Positions 55,650-64,000 of a stretch of DNA of 64,000 bases are shown in pieces. Origin of the DNA: Barrientosiimonas humi. Its GTDB lineage: Bacteria; Actinomycetota; Actinomycetes; Actinomycetales; Dermatophilaceae. The number at the start of each line of letters is the position of its first letter. Positions within the stretch are counted from its first letter, which is position 1. Where the stretch lies: positions 744,001 to 808,000 of the forward strand of contig NZ_VFOK01000001.1 of assembly GCF_006716095.1 (NCBI RefSeq), read 5' to 3'. Made by a program: the position numbers and the translations under genes. The notes beneath the pieces are model-generated. The model was not told the DNA's origin. It was given only the letters and a program-made list of their open reading frames with translations, and ran no database searches.

Positions 55650-57049
55650 CCCCCCGCCCCGACGCCGCCCAGCAGGAGGCGGCGCGCCAGCTCGAGCTGC
55701 GTCAGCGGATGCGCGAGATCGAGGAGGCCATCCTCGCCCGCACGCCGGAGAGCAACCCCGAGCCGACGCTGCACCGGGTGGCCCGCTGCATGGAGCTGCT
55801 CGGCGACCCGCAGCGCAGCTTCCCGCTGGTGCACCTCACCGGCACGAACGGCAAGACCACGACGGCGCGCATCATCGAGCAGGTGCTGCGCGAGACCGGC
55901 CTGTCGACCGGTCGGTTCACCAGCCCGCACCTGCACGACATGCGCGAGCGAATCTCGTTGAACGGCAACGCGATCAGCCGCGAACGGTTCATCGACACGT
56001 GGGAGGACGTGCTCCCGTTCATCGAGATGGTCGACGCGGAGTCGGTCGCCGACGGCGGCCCGCGGATGACGTACTTCGAGGTGCTGGTGGTGGTGGCCTA
56101 CGCCGCGTTCGCCGACGCCCCGATCGACGTCGCGATCGTCGAGGTCGGGCTCGGTGGGGTCTGGGACGCCACCAACGTGGCCGACGCCGCCGTCGCCGTC
56201 ATCACGCCGGTCGCGATCGACCACGAGCGGCTACTCGGTGACTCCCTCGAGCTCATCGCGACCGAGAAGCGGGGCATCATCAAGCCCGGCAGCATCGCCG
56301 TCGTGGCGCGGCAGGAGCCCGAGGTCGAGGAGCTCGTTCTGGAGCGCGCCGAGGAGGTCTCCGCGGTCGTACGCCGGGAGGACCGGGAGTTCGGCGTCAC
56401 CGAGCGCGAGCCGGCCGTGGGCGGCCAGCAGATCACGGTGCAGGGGCTCGCGGCGACGTATCCCGACCTGTTCCTGCCGCTGTTCGGCGAGCACCAGGCG
56501 CACAACGCGGCCCTGGCCGTCGCGGCGGTCGAGGCCTTCCTCGGCGGGGGAGAGCAGCCGCTCGACGACGAGGTGCTGCGCGCCGGCCTGGAGGCGGTGA
56601 CCTCGCCCGGGCGTCTGGAGATCGTGCGGCGGTCGCCGACGGTGCTGGTCGACGCCGCGCACAACCCGGCGGGCGCACGAGCCCTGCGCGACGCGATCAA
56701 CGACTCGTTCACCTTCAACCGGCTGGTCGGTGTGCTCGCGGTGCTGCAGGACAAGGACGCCGTGGCCATGCTCGAGATCCTCGAGCCGGTGCTCGACCAC
56801 GTGGTGGTCAGCCGCACGACCTCGCCGCGGGCGCTCGACCCGCAGGTGCTCGGCCGCGAGGCCGAGGAGATCTTCGGCGAGGACCGGGTCACGGTCGTGC
56901 GCGACCTGCCCGACGCGCTGGACCGGGCCGCCGAGCTCGCCGACGAGGGCGGCGTCGGCGGCGGTGTGCTGGCGACCGGGTCGGTGGTCACCGCGGCCGA
57001 GGTGCGGATGCTGCTCGGGGCCGACCCCGAGCGCGGGGCCGACGCGTGA
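55646..57049 (+). CDS. folC: Bifunctional folylpolyglutamate synthase/dihydrofolate synthase
   Basis: 467 residues of the Mur-ligase family. P-loop LTGTNGKTTTARIIEQ, the FTSPHLHDMRERISLNG folate loop, IVEVGLGGVWDATNV, and EKRGIIKPGS. It joins Glu to dihydropteroate and adds Glu to tetrahydrofolate. Starts within the stop of the GNAT gene (ATGA) and overlaps DUF4233 (GTGA). Confidence 0.95.
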   Translation: MTPRPDAAQQEAARQLELRQRMREIEEAILARTPESNPEPTLHRVARCMELLGDPQRSFPLVHLTGTNGKTTTARIIEQVLRETGLSTGRFTSPHLHDMRERISLNGNAISRERFIDTWEDVLPFIEMVDAESVADGGPRMTYFEVLVVVAYAAFADAPIDVAIVEVGLGGVWDATNVADAAVAVITPVAIDHERLLGDSLELIATEKRGIIKPGSIAVVARQEPEVEELVLERAEEVSAVVRREDREFGVTEREPAVGGQQITVQGLAATYPDLFLPLFGEHQAHNAALAVAAVEAFLGGGEQPLDDEVLRAGLEAVTSPGRLEIVRRSPTVLVDAAHNPAGARALRDAINDSFTFNRLVGVLAVLQDKDAVAMLEILEPVLDHVVVSRTTSPRALDPQVLGREAEEIFGEDRVTVVRDLPDALDRAAELADEGGVGGGVLATGSVVTAAEVRMLLGADPERGADA

Positions 57050-57444
57050 TCGGTCGGCTGCGCCTGGTCGGCGTCGGCGAGAAGATGACGCGGCGGCTCG
57101 CCGCCGTCGTGCTCGCCGGTCAGGCGTTCGCGCTGTTCTTCGGAGCGCTGTCCGCGTGGGGGATGAGCCGCACCCAGGAGGGGGAGCCCGCGACGGCGTA
57201 CCTGCTCGTGGGGCTGGGCCTCGCGATGCTGTGCGTCGCGGTGGCCGGGATGCAGCGCCGGCCGTACGGCGTGACGCTCGGCTGGCTGCTGCAGGCAGCC
57301 ACCCTCGCGAGCTCGTTCGTGGTGCCTGCCATGCTGTTCGTCGCTCTGATCTTTCTCGCCCTGTGGGTGACCGCCCTGTTCCAGGGGCACAAGATGGACG
57401 AGCTCACCCGACGTCACACCCCCTCTGACAGGAGTACTGCATGA
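57046..57444 (+). CDS. DUF4233 membrane protein
   Basis: 132 residues with four transmembrane helices ([39 protein letters not shown] and two more) and a short basic end. A common neighbour of folC in actinobacteria (Rv2446c in M. tuberculosis, from memory). Function unknown. Overlaps folC and uppP by 4 nt each. Confidence 0.85.
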   Translation: MIGRLRLVGVGEKMTRRLAAVVLAGQAFALFFGALSAWGMSRTQEGEPATAYLLVGLGLAMLCVAVAGMQRRPYGVTLGWLLQAATLASSFVVPAMLFVALIFLALWVTALFQGHKMDELTRRHTPSDRSTA

Positions 57445-58280
57445 GCTGGCTGGAGGCCGTCGTCCTCGGCATCGTCCAAGGACTCACCGAGTTCCTCCCG
57501 ATCTCCTCGTCGGCGCACCAGCTGCTCGTCGCCCGGTTGTTCTTCGGCAACGACGGCGGTGGTTCGGCGTTCACGGCGATCAACCAGCTCGGCACCGAGG
57601 CCGCGGTGCTGGTCTACTTCCGGCACGACATCGTGCGGATCATCAAGCAGTGGTCGCTGTCGCTGGTCGGGCGGACCGACCGCAACGACCCCGACGCCCG
57701 GATGGGCTGGCTGGTCATCATCGGCACCATCCCGATCGGCCTGCTCGGCCTGCTGTTCCAGGACGCCATCGACTCCACGCTGCGCAACATGTGGATCACC
57801 GCGTCGATGCTGCTGCTGTTCGCGCTGGTCATCGCCGTCGCCGACTCCACCGCCAAGCAGCGCAAGGAGCTGGACCGCCTCGACGTGAAGACCGGTGTGG
57901 CCTTCGGTTTCTGGCAGGCGCTCGCGCTGATCCCCGGCGTCTCCCGCTCCGGCGGCACCATCGCCGGTGGTCTGTTCATGGGCTTCACCCGCGAGGCAGC
58001 CGCCCGCTACTCCTTCCTGCTGGCCATCCCGGCCGTGCTGGCGTCCGGGCTGTTCAAGGTCGCGACGATCTCCGAGACCGACCCCAACCCGCCGTGGGGC
58101 CAGATCCTGGTGGCGACGGTGCTGGCGTTCGTCATCGGCTACGCCGTGATCGCGTGGCTGATGCGCTACATCTCCACCCACGACTTCAAGCCGTTCGTGA
58201 TCTATCGCATCGTGCTGGCGCTGGTGATCTTCGCGCTGCTGGCGTTCGGCGTGGTCGACGCGGCAGCCCCGCCGGTCTGA
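57441..58280 (+). CDS. uppP: Undecaprenyl-diphosphate phosphatase
   Basis: 279-residue BacA/UppP membrane enzyme recycling undecaprenyl pyrophosphate to the monophosphate used for peptidoglycan and other wall polymers. Active-site regions: [18 protein letters not shown] and [19 protein letters not shown]. About eight helices. AGGAG lies 8 nt before ATG 57441, which overlaps the DUF4233 stop. Confidence 0.95.
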   Translation: MSWLEAVVLGIVQGLTEFLPISSSAHQLLVARLFFGNDGGGSAFTAINQLGTEAAVLVYFRHDIVRIIKQWSLSLVGRTDRNDPDARMGWLVIIGTIPIGLLGLLFQDAIDSTLRNMWITASMLLLFALVIAVADSTAKQRKELDRLDVKTGVAFGFWQALALIPGVSRSGGTIAGGLFMGFTREAAARYSFLLAIPAVLASGLFKVATISETDPNPPWGQILVATVLAFVIGYAVIAWLMRYISTHDFKPFVIYRIVLALVIFALLAFGVVDAAAPPV

Positions 58281-58294
58281 TCTGCACCCCTGGA

Positions 58295-58300
58295 TACAGT
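58295..58300 (+). promoter_or_regulatory. Candidate leaderless -10 for ndk
   Basis: TACAGT ends 7 nt before GTG 58308. No RBS. Confidence 0.5.
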
Positions 58301-58307
58301 TGGCGCC

Positions 58308-58736
58308 GTGACCGACCAGATCGAGCGTTCCCTCGTCATCGTCAAGCCCGACGGCTACCGCCGTGGACTCACCGGGGAGGTGCTGCGGCGCATCGAGGCC
58401 AAGGGCTACACCCTGGTCGCGCTGCAGGTGCGGACCCCCGACCGTGAGCGCCTGGCCCAGCACTACGCCGAGCACGAGGGCAAGCCGTTCTACGAGCCGC
58501 TGGTGGAGTTCATGTCCTCCGGCCCGGCGACCTTCGCGATCATCGAGGGCCAGGGCTGCATCCCCGGCTTCCGCTCGCTCGCCGGCGCCACCAACCCGAC
58601 CGAGGCCGCGCCCGGCTCCATCCGCGGCGACCTCGGCCGTGACTGGGGCCTGAAGGTGCAGCAGAACATCGTGCACGGGTCCGACTCGCCCGAGTCGGCC
58701 GCGCGCGAGATCGGGATCTGGTTCCCCGAGGCCTGA
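58308..58736 (+). CDS. ndk: Nucleoside diphosphate kinase
   Basis: 142-residue enzyme equilibrating NTP and dNTP pools. VIVKPDGYRRG N-terminal motif; catalytic His in NIVHGSDSPESA; GATNPTEAAPGSIRGDL nucleotide loop. GTG 58308 is 7 nt after a -10-like TACAGT, so probably transcribed from its own leaderless promoter. In many actinobacteria it follows folC and DUF4233 directly; here uppP intervenes. Confidence 0.96.
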   Translation: MTDQIERSLVIVKPDGYRRGLTGEVLRRIEAKGYTLVALQVRTPDRERLAQHYAEHEGKPFYEPLVEFMSSGPATFAIIEGQGCIPGFRSLAGATNPTEAAPGSIRGDLGRDWGLKVQQNIVHGSDSPESAAREIGIWFPEA

Positions 58737-58779
58737 GCGGCGAGCGGGCTTGCGAGCCCCGCCCCCGACGTACGTCCGC

Positions 58780-58794
58780 GCGGGCTCAGCCCGC
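58780..58794. terminator. Short hairpin at the ndk/marR-type convergent end
   Basis: GCGGGC-TCA-GCCCGC with the loop equal to the MarR gene stop codon. A 6-bp stem only, so termination strength is doubtful. Confidence 0.4.
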
Positions 58795-59337
58795 CTGCGC
58801 GGGCTCCGCGCGCTCGGCCATCGCGTCGTCGAGCCCGGCGATCGCGAGCTCCAGCAGCGAGGCGAGCTGAGCCTGCTGGTCGCGGCTGAGCCGGTCGAGC
58901 ACGTTGCTCTCCATGACGTCGCTGCCGCGGATGACCCGGCGGAAGACCTGCCAGCCCTCCTCGGTGAGAGCGACCAGCACGCGGGTTCGGTTCTCCTCGT
59001 CGGGGGTGCGCGTCACCAGCTCGCGCTCGGTCATCCGGTCGAGCCGGTGGGTCATCGACGACGGCGCCACCGACAGCGCGTTCGCGAGCTGGCTCGGCGT
59101 GACCGACTGACCCGCCGGCGCGATCGCCAGGTGGGCGATGACGCCCCACTCGCCGGCGCTGAGGCCGACGTCGGTGAGCTGGTCGGTGTACCACTGCGAC
59201 AGCCGCCGGGCGAGCGCGTTGACCGCGGTCACGACGCGCTGCACCGACTCGCTGCCGCCCGCTGAGACGTACGCCGCCACCTCGGCGTCGTAGCGGTCGC
59301 GGGAGCTTTCTCGGTCGGCCTTCGGGGCGCGGCTCAT
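58786..59337 (-). CDS. MarR-family transcriptional regulator
   Basis: 183 residues. Winged helix-turn-helix: VTPSQLANALSVAPSSMTHRLDRMTERELVTRTPDEENRTRVLVALTEEG (described here from ~residue 85). N- and C-terminal helices form the dimer. A repressor responsive to small ligands is expected; the target is unknown. Start ATG 59337; the longer frame has no support. Divergent from mreB by 86 bp, so control of the cell-elongation operon is possible but not shown. Confidence 0.85.
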   Translation of the reverse strand: MSRAPKADRESSRDRYDAEVAAYVSAGGSESVQRVVTAVNALARRLSQWYTDQLTDVGLSAGEWGVIAHLAIAPAGQSVTPSQLANALSVAPSSMTHRLDRMTERELVTRTPDEENRTRVLVALTEEGWQVFRRVIRGSDVMESNVLDRLSRDQQAQLASLLELAIAGLDDAMAERAEPAQAG

Positions 59338-59411
59338 CCCCCTAGCGTGCCAGTGCGCGCGGTCGAGCTCCCGTGCACCCCCGCCTGCCCGCCGCAGCGC
59401 GGCCACGCCGT

Positions 59412-59417
59412 TACCAT
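59412..59417 (+). promoter_or_regulatory. Candidate leaderless -10 for the mreB operon
   Basis: TACCAT ends 6 nt before GTG 59424. No RBS. Confidence 0.5.
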
Positions 59418-59423
59418 CGCCGG

Positions 59424-60452
59424 GTGGCGGGCACAGCGAGCTTCACCGGGCGGGACCTGGCGATCGATCTCGGCACCGCCAACACCCTCATCTACGAGCG
59501 CGGCAAGGGCGTCGTGCTCGACGAGCCGTCGGTCGTGGCGCTCGAGGTCGGCACTGGGCGGTTGCTGGCCGCCGGGAGCCGCGCCAAGGAGATGCTCGGC
59601 CGCACGCCCGGGCACGTGCACGTCGTGCGCCCGCTGCGCGACGGCGTGATCGACGACGCCGAGACGGCCGAGCGGATGCTGCGCTACTTCATCGCGCAGG
59701 TACGCCCGTCGCGGCTCGTGCGCCCGCGCATGGTCGTGTGCGTGCCGAGCGAGGTGACCGGCGTCGAGCGCCGGGCCCTGGAGGACGCCGCGACGCGGGC
59801 GGGTGCCCGCAAGGTCTACGTCGTCGAGGAGGCGATGGCGGCCGCGCTCGGCGCCGAGCTTCCCGTCGAGGCGGCGGCCGGCTGCATGGTGGTCGACGTG
59901 GGCGGCGGCACCAGCGACGTCGCGGTGCTCAGCCTCGGCGGCATCGTCAACGCTCGCTCGGTGCGCATCGGCGGCGACGAGATCGACGAGGCGATCGTGT
60001 CGCACGTCAAGAGCGAGTACGCCCTGCTGCTCGGCGAGCGCAGCGCCGAGGACATCAAGACCACCGTCGGCTCGGCGTTCCCGATGCGCGAGGAGCTGTC
60101 GATGCGGGTGCGCGGCCGCGACCTGATCAGCGGCCTGCCCAAGACGGTCACCATCACCTCCCAGGAGGTGCGGCGGGCCATCGAGGGACCGCTGCTGCAG
60201 ATCTGCGAGCTGGTGCGCGCCACCCTCGACGTGTGCCCGCCCGAGCTCGCCGGCGACGTGCTCGACAGCGGCATCGTGCTGACCGGTGGCGGCGCCCAGC
60301 TGCGCGGCCTGGCCGAGCGGATGGGCCACGAGCTCGGTGTGCCGGTGCGGGTCACCGACGACCCGCAGCGCTCGGTCGCCCTCGGCGCGGGCCGCTGCGT
60401 CGAGGACTTCGCCGAGCTGCAGCGGGTGCTCGTCGACTCCAAGCGGTACTGA
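59424..60452 (+). CDS. mreB: Rod shape-determining protein MreB
   Basis: Actin-like filament protein of 342 residues that guides lateral wall synthesis. Actin-fold motifs: LAIDLGTANTLIY (phosphate 1), VVDVGGGTSDVAVLSLGG (phosphate 2), and LTGGGAQLRGL (adenosine). GTG 59424 follows a TACCAT -10 with no RBS. First gene of mreBCD-mrdA. Confidence 0.95.
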   Translation: MAGTASFTGRDLAIDLGTANTLIYERGKGVVLDEPSVVALEVGTGRLLAAGSRAKEMLGRTPGHVHVVRPLRDGVIDDAETAERMLRYFIAQVRPSRLVRPRMVVCVPSEVTGVERRALEDAATRAGARKVYVVEEAMAAALGAELPVEAAAGCMVVDVGGGTSDVAVLSLGGIVNARSVRIGGDEIDEAIVSHVKSEYALLLGERSAEDIKTTVGSAFPMREELSMRVRGRDLISGLPKTVTITSQEVRRAIEGPLLQICELVRATLDVCPPELAGDVLDSGIVLTGGGAQLRGLAERMGHELGVPVRVTDDPQRSVALGAGRCVEDFAELQRVLVDSKRY

Positions 60453-60455
60453 CCC

Positions 60456-61298
60456 ATGGCCCTGACCCCGCGCACCCGGCGGCGCCTGGTCGTCGGCGGA
60501 GTGGTGGCCTCGCTCGCCGTCCTCGCGGTCGACACCGCGGCGCCCACGGTCACCGACCCCGTGCGCTCCGCCGTCGCCCGGGCCGTGACGCCGGTGCAGG
60601 AGCGGCTCACCCTGCCCGCCGACAACGAGGCCGGCCGGCTGCGCCGGCAGCGCGACGAGGCGCGGCGCGCCCTGGCCCGGCGCGGCGACGACGAGCAGCT
60701 GCGCCGCGGGCTCGGCGACCTGCTCGGCTCGTCCGCGGCGGCCGACCGTCGGGTGGTCCCGGCGCGGGTCGTGGGCTTCACCCCGGCGACCGCTGCCGGG
60801 GAGCGCCAGCTGGTGACGATCGACGCGGGGTCCCGCGACGGCATACGGGCTCATCAGACGGTGATCGCGACGCAGGGCCTCGTGGGCCGCACCGTCACCG
60901 TGCGCCCGACCAGCGCCGACGTGGAGCTGGTGACCTCGCCCGGCGCCGTCGTGGGTGCCCGGGTGACGCGCAGCCGCGCCATCGGGTCGGTCGCGGCGAC
61001 GCCCGGGCCGGCGGTGCCGGCGCGGCGGCCGGGGGAGGTGACGCTCACGCTGGTCGAGCTCGGCGACGTGCGCACCGGCGACCAGGTGCGCACGCTCGGC
61101 AGCGTCGACGACCGGCCGTACGTGCGTGACGTCGTGATCGGCCGGGTCGTCGGCGTCGACCCCGACCGCGGGCAGCTGGGGCGCACCGCCCGGGTCGAGC
61201 CGGCGGTCGACGTGGGGAGCCTCGACGTGGTGGGCGTCGTGCAGCCCGCGCCCGCCGACGGGCCGCGGCCGGCGGCGACCGGGACGGGGCCGTCGTGA
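60456..61298 (+). CDS. mreC: Rod shape-determining protein MreC
   Basis: 280 residues. One N-terminal transmembrane helix (LVVGGVVASLAVLAV), a coiled coil (~residues 55-90: NEAGRLRRQRDEARRAL), and a periplasmic beta domain (RVVGFTPATAAGERQLVTIDAGSRDGI, VTLTLVELGDVRTGDQV). Scaffold linking MreB to PBP2. Starts 3 nt after mreB. Confidence 0.93.
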   Translation: MALTPRTRRRLVVGGVVASLAVLAVDTAAPTVTDPVRSAVARAVTPVQERLTLPADNEAGRLRRQRDEARRALARRGDDEQLRRGLGDLLGSSAAADRRVVPARVVGFTPATAAGERQLVTIDAGSRDGIRAHQTVIATQGLVGRTVTVRPTSADVELVTSPGAVVGARVTRSRAIGSVAATPGPAVPARRPGEVTLTLVELGDVRTGDQVRTLGSVDDRPYVRDVVIGRVVGVDPDRGQLGRTARVEPAVDVGSLDVVGVVQPAPADGPRPAATGTGPS

Positions 61299-61795
61299 CG
61301 CTTCGGCTGCCGTCGCGGCTGGCCACGGTGCAGGCCCTGCTGCTGGTGCTCGCCGCGCTGCTCGCGGCGGTCGTGCTGCCGCGGCTCGGCCCGGTGCAGC
61401 CCGACCTGCTGGTGCCGTTCGTCGTGGCCGGGGGACTGCGCGGGGGTCGCACCACCGGGCTGCTGCTCGGTCTCGCGGCCGGCTGGCTGGTCGACCTCGT
61501 CCCGCCCGGCACCGGTGCGCTGGGCCTCAGCCCGCTGACCTACGCCGGTGCCGGCCTGGTCGCCGGCGCCGCCCACCGCTCGTCGCGCCACTCGGCCGCC
61601 CTGCCCGCCGCGACGGTGCTCGCGGCCGCCGCGGTGGTGCTCGGGGTGCGGCTGGTGGTCACCCTGCTCGACGGGCGGCCGCTGGACCTGGTGGGGGCCG
61701 GCCTCAGCCTGCTCGCGACCACGGTGATCGGCGCGGCCCTCGTGCCGCCGCTCGTGCACCACCAGCGGCGGCTCGTCCACCGGGGGCGGGCATGA
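61295..61795 (+). CDS. mreD: Rod shape-determining protein MreD
   Basis: 166 residues, about five transmembrane helices (ATVQALLLVLAALLAAVVLP, LLLGLAAGWLVDLVPPG and others). Poorly conserved family identified mainly by position and topology. GTG overlaps the mreC stop and its own stop overlaps mrdA. Confidence 0.88.
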   Translation: MTLRLPSRLATVQALLLVLAALLAAVVLPRLGPVQPDLLVPFVVAGGLRGGRTTGLLLGLAAGWLVDLVPPGTGALGLSPLTYAGAGLVAGAAHRSSRHSAALPAATVLAAAAVVLGVRLVVTLLDGRPLDLVGAGLSLLATTVIGAALVPPLVHHQRRLVHRGRA

Positions 61796-63831
61796 TCGCC
61801 CGCTGGCGGCTGCGGCGGCGCTATCGGCGTCGTGACCGGCCCTCGCGACCGGCCCGGGTGACCCGGCTCGCGGTGCTGCTCGGGCTCAGCGTGGTCATGG
61901 TGCTGGCGATGCTCGGCCGCCTCGTGCAGCTGCAGGTCGTGCAGGGCGACGACTTCGCCGACCGGGCAGCGGCGCTCGGCACGCGCACGATCTCCACCCC
62001 GGCCATCCGCGGGCGCATCTTGGCCGCTGACGGAAAAGCGTTGGTGGCCAACGGTTCTCGTGCTGTGCTCACGCTGGACCCGACGACGCTCGCCGACCAG
62101 GACGACGACGGTGCGGGGCTGCTGCGCCGCGTGGCGCCGCTGGTCGGCCGCACCCCGGAGCAGCTGCTCGAGCGCACCCGGCCGTGCGGCACCGCGGGTG
62201 CGCCCCGCCCGCCGGTGTGCTTCAGCGGCGCGCCGTACGAGCCCATCCCCATCGCCGACGACGTGCCCGTCGAGCGCGCGCTCACCCTGCTCGAACGACC
62301 CGAGGAGTTCCCGGGGCTGGGGGTGGTGGCCGAGCCGACGCGGACGTACCCCGCGCTGGGGCAGCTCAACGCCGCGCAGGTGCTGGGCTACCTGGGGCGC
62401 ACCAACGCCGACGACATCCGGCGCGACCCCACGCTGACCGCCCGCGACGGCCTCGGCCGGGCCGGGCTCGAGAAGCAGTACGACGCCGCGCTGCGCGGCA
62501 CGCCCGGTCGCACGGTGGTGGCGGTGGACGCGCGCGGGCTGCCGCAGCGCACGCTGCAGAACGTCGCGCCGGTCCCGGGTCAGGACGTCGTCACCAACCT
62601 CGACCCCACCGTGCAGACGGCGGCCGAGCGCGCACTCGGCTCGGCCATGAGCTCCGCTCAGGCGCAAGGGAATCCGGCCACCGCCGGCGCGATGGTGGTG
62701 CTCGACGCGAGCGACGGTTCGGTCGTCGCGATGGCGTCCGCGCCGACGTACGACCCGAACGTGTGGAGCGGCGGGATCAACAGCCTGGAGTACGCCCGGC
62801 TCACCGACCCCGCGTCCGGTGCCCCGCTGCTCAACCGGGGGACGACGTTCGCGACGGCGCCGGCGTCGACGTTCAAGGCGGTGTCGGTGCCGGCGGCCAT
62901 CGCGATGGGCAACGACCCGGACGCGAGCTACGACTGCGGCCCGTCGGTGCGCATCGGCGACCGCACCTTCCGCAACTTCGAGTCGGTCGCCTTCGGGCAG
63001 ATCGACATGCGCAGGGCGCTGGAGGTCTCGTGCGACACCGTCTTCTACCGCTGGGCCTACAACGCCTGGCAGCAGTCGGGCGGGCTGCGCGCGCCGGTGA
63101 CCGCCACCGACCCGTTCGTCGACACGGCCCGCTCGTTCGGCCTGGGCCGGCGCACCGGCATCGACCTGCCCGACGAGGCGGCCGGGCGCATCCCCGACCG
63201 GCAGTGGAAGCGGCAGCGCTGGCTCGACACCCGCGCCACCAGCTGCCAGCGGGCGCGCACGGGCTATCCGGAGGAGACCGACCAGGCGCGCGCGAGCTAT
63301 CTGCAGCGCATCGCGCAGGAGAACTGCCGCAGCGGCTACGTCTACCGCGCCGGTGACGCGGTGAACTTCTCGATCGGGCAGGGCGACGTGGCGGTCACGC
63401 CGCTGCAGCTGGCCGTGGCCTACTCCGCCGTCGCCAACGGCGGCACGCTGTGGGCCCCGCAGGTGGCGGCGGCCACCCAGCGGCCGGGCGGCGGCGCCCG
63501 GCAGGACCTCGCGCCGCGGCGGATGGGGACGGTCGACTTCCCGGGCGACTCGCTGGCCGTCGACCGGGAGGGGATGGCCGCGGTGACCCGCACCGGCACG
63601 GCCGCCGCCGCCTTCCGGGGCTTCCCGCTGGACAGCTACGGCGTCTCGGGGAAGACGGGCACCGCCGAGATCTTCGGCAAGGAGGCGACCAGCTGGTTCG
63701 CGTCCTACGGCCCGCGCACGGCCTCGGGCAAGCAGTACGTCGTCGTCGCCATGATCACCGAGTCCGGCACCGGCGCGACCTACGCTGCTCCCGCCGCCCG
63801 CAAGGTGTGGGACGTGCTGCGCACCCGGTGA
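61792..63831 (+). CDS. mrdA: Penicillin-binding protein 2 (elongasome transpeptidase)
   Basis: 679-residue class B PBP. N-terminal transmembrane helix (~residues 25-45), a pedestal domain with TISTPAIRGRILAADGKALVAN, then the transpeptidase domain: STFK with Ser359, SCD at 413-415 in place of SxN, and KTG at 621-623. Six cysteines (132, 143, 382, 414, 485, 512) lie outside the membrane and could form disulfides. It is the wall synthase of the MreBCD complex, normally with RodA, which should lie beyond or elsewhere. ATG overlaps the mreD stop. Confidence 0.95.
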   Translation: MIARWRLRRRYRRRDRPSRPARVTRLAVLLGLSVVMVLAMLGRLVQLQVVQGDDFADRAAALGTRTISTPAIRGRILAADGKALVANGSRAVLTLDPTTLADQDDDGAGLLRRVAPLVGRTPEQLLERTRPCGTAGAPRPPVCFSGAPYEPIPIADDVPVERALTLLERPEEFPGLGVVAEPTRTYPALGQLNAAQVLGYLGRTNADDIRRDPTLTARDGLGRAGLEKQYDAALRGTPGRTVVAVDARGLPQRTLQNVAPVPGQDVVTNLDPTVQTAAERALGSAMSSAQAQGNPATAGAMVVLDASDGSVVAMASAPTYDPNVWSGGINSLEYARLTDPASGAPLLNRGTTFATAPASTFKAVSVPAAIAMGNDPDASYDCGPSVRIGDRTFRNFESVAFGQIDMRRALEVSCDTVFYRWAYNAWQQSGGLRAPVTATDPFVDTARSFGLGRRTGIDLPDEAAGRIPDRQWKRQRWLDTRATSCQRARTGYPEETDQARASYLQRIAQENCRSGYVYRAGDAVNFSIGQGDVAVTPLQLAVAYSAVANGGTLWAPQVAAATQRPGGGARQDLAPRRMGTVDFPGDSLAVDREGMAAVTRTGTAAAAFRGFPLDSYGVSGKTGTAEIFGKEATSWFASYGPRTASGKQYVVVAMITESGTGATYAAPAARKVWDVLRTR

Positions 63832-63901
63832 TGCACCGGCCGGCCCGCGATGGCGTACGGGCTCGGCTGGGTCAGCGGCTCCTGGGGCGCTGGGTCTCGG
63901 C

Positions 63902-64000
63902 TCAGCGGCCGCCGAGCAGCAGCACGGCCAGCGGGAGCGCGCCGGTGCGCGCGTGACCGCAGACCGCCCGCAGCCGGGAGTCGAAGGCGCCCCCGGTGGC
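63902..64000 (-). CDS. 3' end of a minus-strand gene (partial)
   Basis: The frame is open from the window edge to a TGA read at 63904-63902. The C-terminal peptide is about 32 residues (including SRLRAVCGHARTGALPLAVL and ending LLLGGR). The short 70-bp gap after mrdA fits a convergent neighbour. Too little is visible to identify it, and an elongasome gene such as rodA would be on the other strand. Confidence 0.4.
   Translation of the reverse strand, partial: ATGGAFDSRLRAVCGHARTGALPLAVLLLGGR

Overview
The window is very GC-rich DNA (about 70% G+C by eye) from an actinomycete chromosome. An F420-dependent glucose-6-phosphate dehydrogenase, a mycothiol-type DsbA-fold nitroreductase, paired clpP1/clpP2, a translational T-box before ileS and many GTG starts all point to Actinomycetota. 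A Micrococcales-type organism (Intrasporangiaceae/Dermatophilaceae-like) that keeps MreBCD and a class B PBP2 is my best guess, but the exact taxon is inference. No phage, IS element, plasmid origin or CRISPR array was seen. Genes are packed tightly, with many 4-nt ATGA/GTGA stop-start overlaps.

Layout. 0-7.3 kb: fgd, a BrkB/YihY membrane protein with a long charged tail, a divergent HxlR repressor/MFS exporter pair with two matching operators, a 44-residue membrane peptide, tRNA-His, orn and a PrsW-type protease. 7.3-11 kb: tRNA-Arg and a coupled pair of dynamin-like GTPases, followed by four 51-bp-spaced palindromes. 11.2-13.5 kb: an SSB paralogue without the acidic tail, and ettA. 13.6-22.1 kb: a surface-glycan block with four GT2 glycosyltransferases, UDP-galactopyranose mutase (glf), a large polytopic DUF6020-like protein and a GNAT gene. 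22.1-25 kb: methyltransferase, tesB, a hotdog thioesterase and an unknown gene, closed by a 70-bp near-perfect palindrome. 25.1-34.4 kb: GH13 alpha-glucosidase with a LacI-type operator, group II truncated haemoglobin glbO, MscS channel, malQ, pepN, nitroreductase and rpiB. 34.4-36.3 kb: a SpoIIE/RsbU-like phosphatase, an orphan antitoxin-like protein, tRNA-Gly and tRNA-Pro.

36.4-40.8 kb: the proteostasis block tig-clpP1-clpP2-clpX, with candidate ClgR boxes before clpP1 and before clpX. 40.8-41.6 kb: about 820 bp of non-coding repeats, mainly a 59-bp tandem array. 41.6-45.7 kb: a five-gene overlapping DUF4129/membrane/MoxR/DUF58/membrane operon on the minus strand. 45.8-51.5 kb: a hemerythrin-like protein, valS, a GAD-like/DUF1851 protein and a GlcD-type flavin oxidase. 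51.6-58.7 kb: T-box-ileS-GNAT-folC-DUF4233-uppP, then ndk. 58.8-63.8 kb: a MarR regulator and the cell-elongation operon mreB-mreC-mreD-mrdA (PBP2). The last bases hold the 3' end of a minus-strand gene.

How it fits together. The order ssb2-ettA ... thioesterase-unknown ... aglA-glbO ... pepN-nitroreductase-rpiB ... tig-clpP1-clpP2 ... clpX ... valS-folC-DUF4233 ... ndk follows, from memory, the Mycobacterium tuberculosis Rv2478c to Rv2445c neighbourhood. This is therefore an ancestral actinobacterial core segment carrying local insertions: the glycan block, the MoxR operon, uppP and the repeat arrays. Many single-gene promoters look leaderless, with a TAnnnT-like -10 hexamer 6-8 nt before the start codon. 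I used this pattern to choose several starts.
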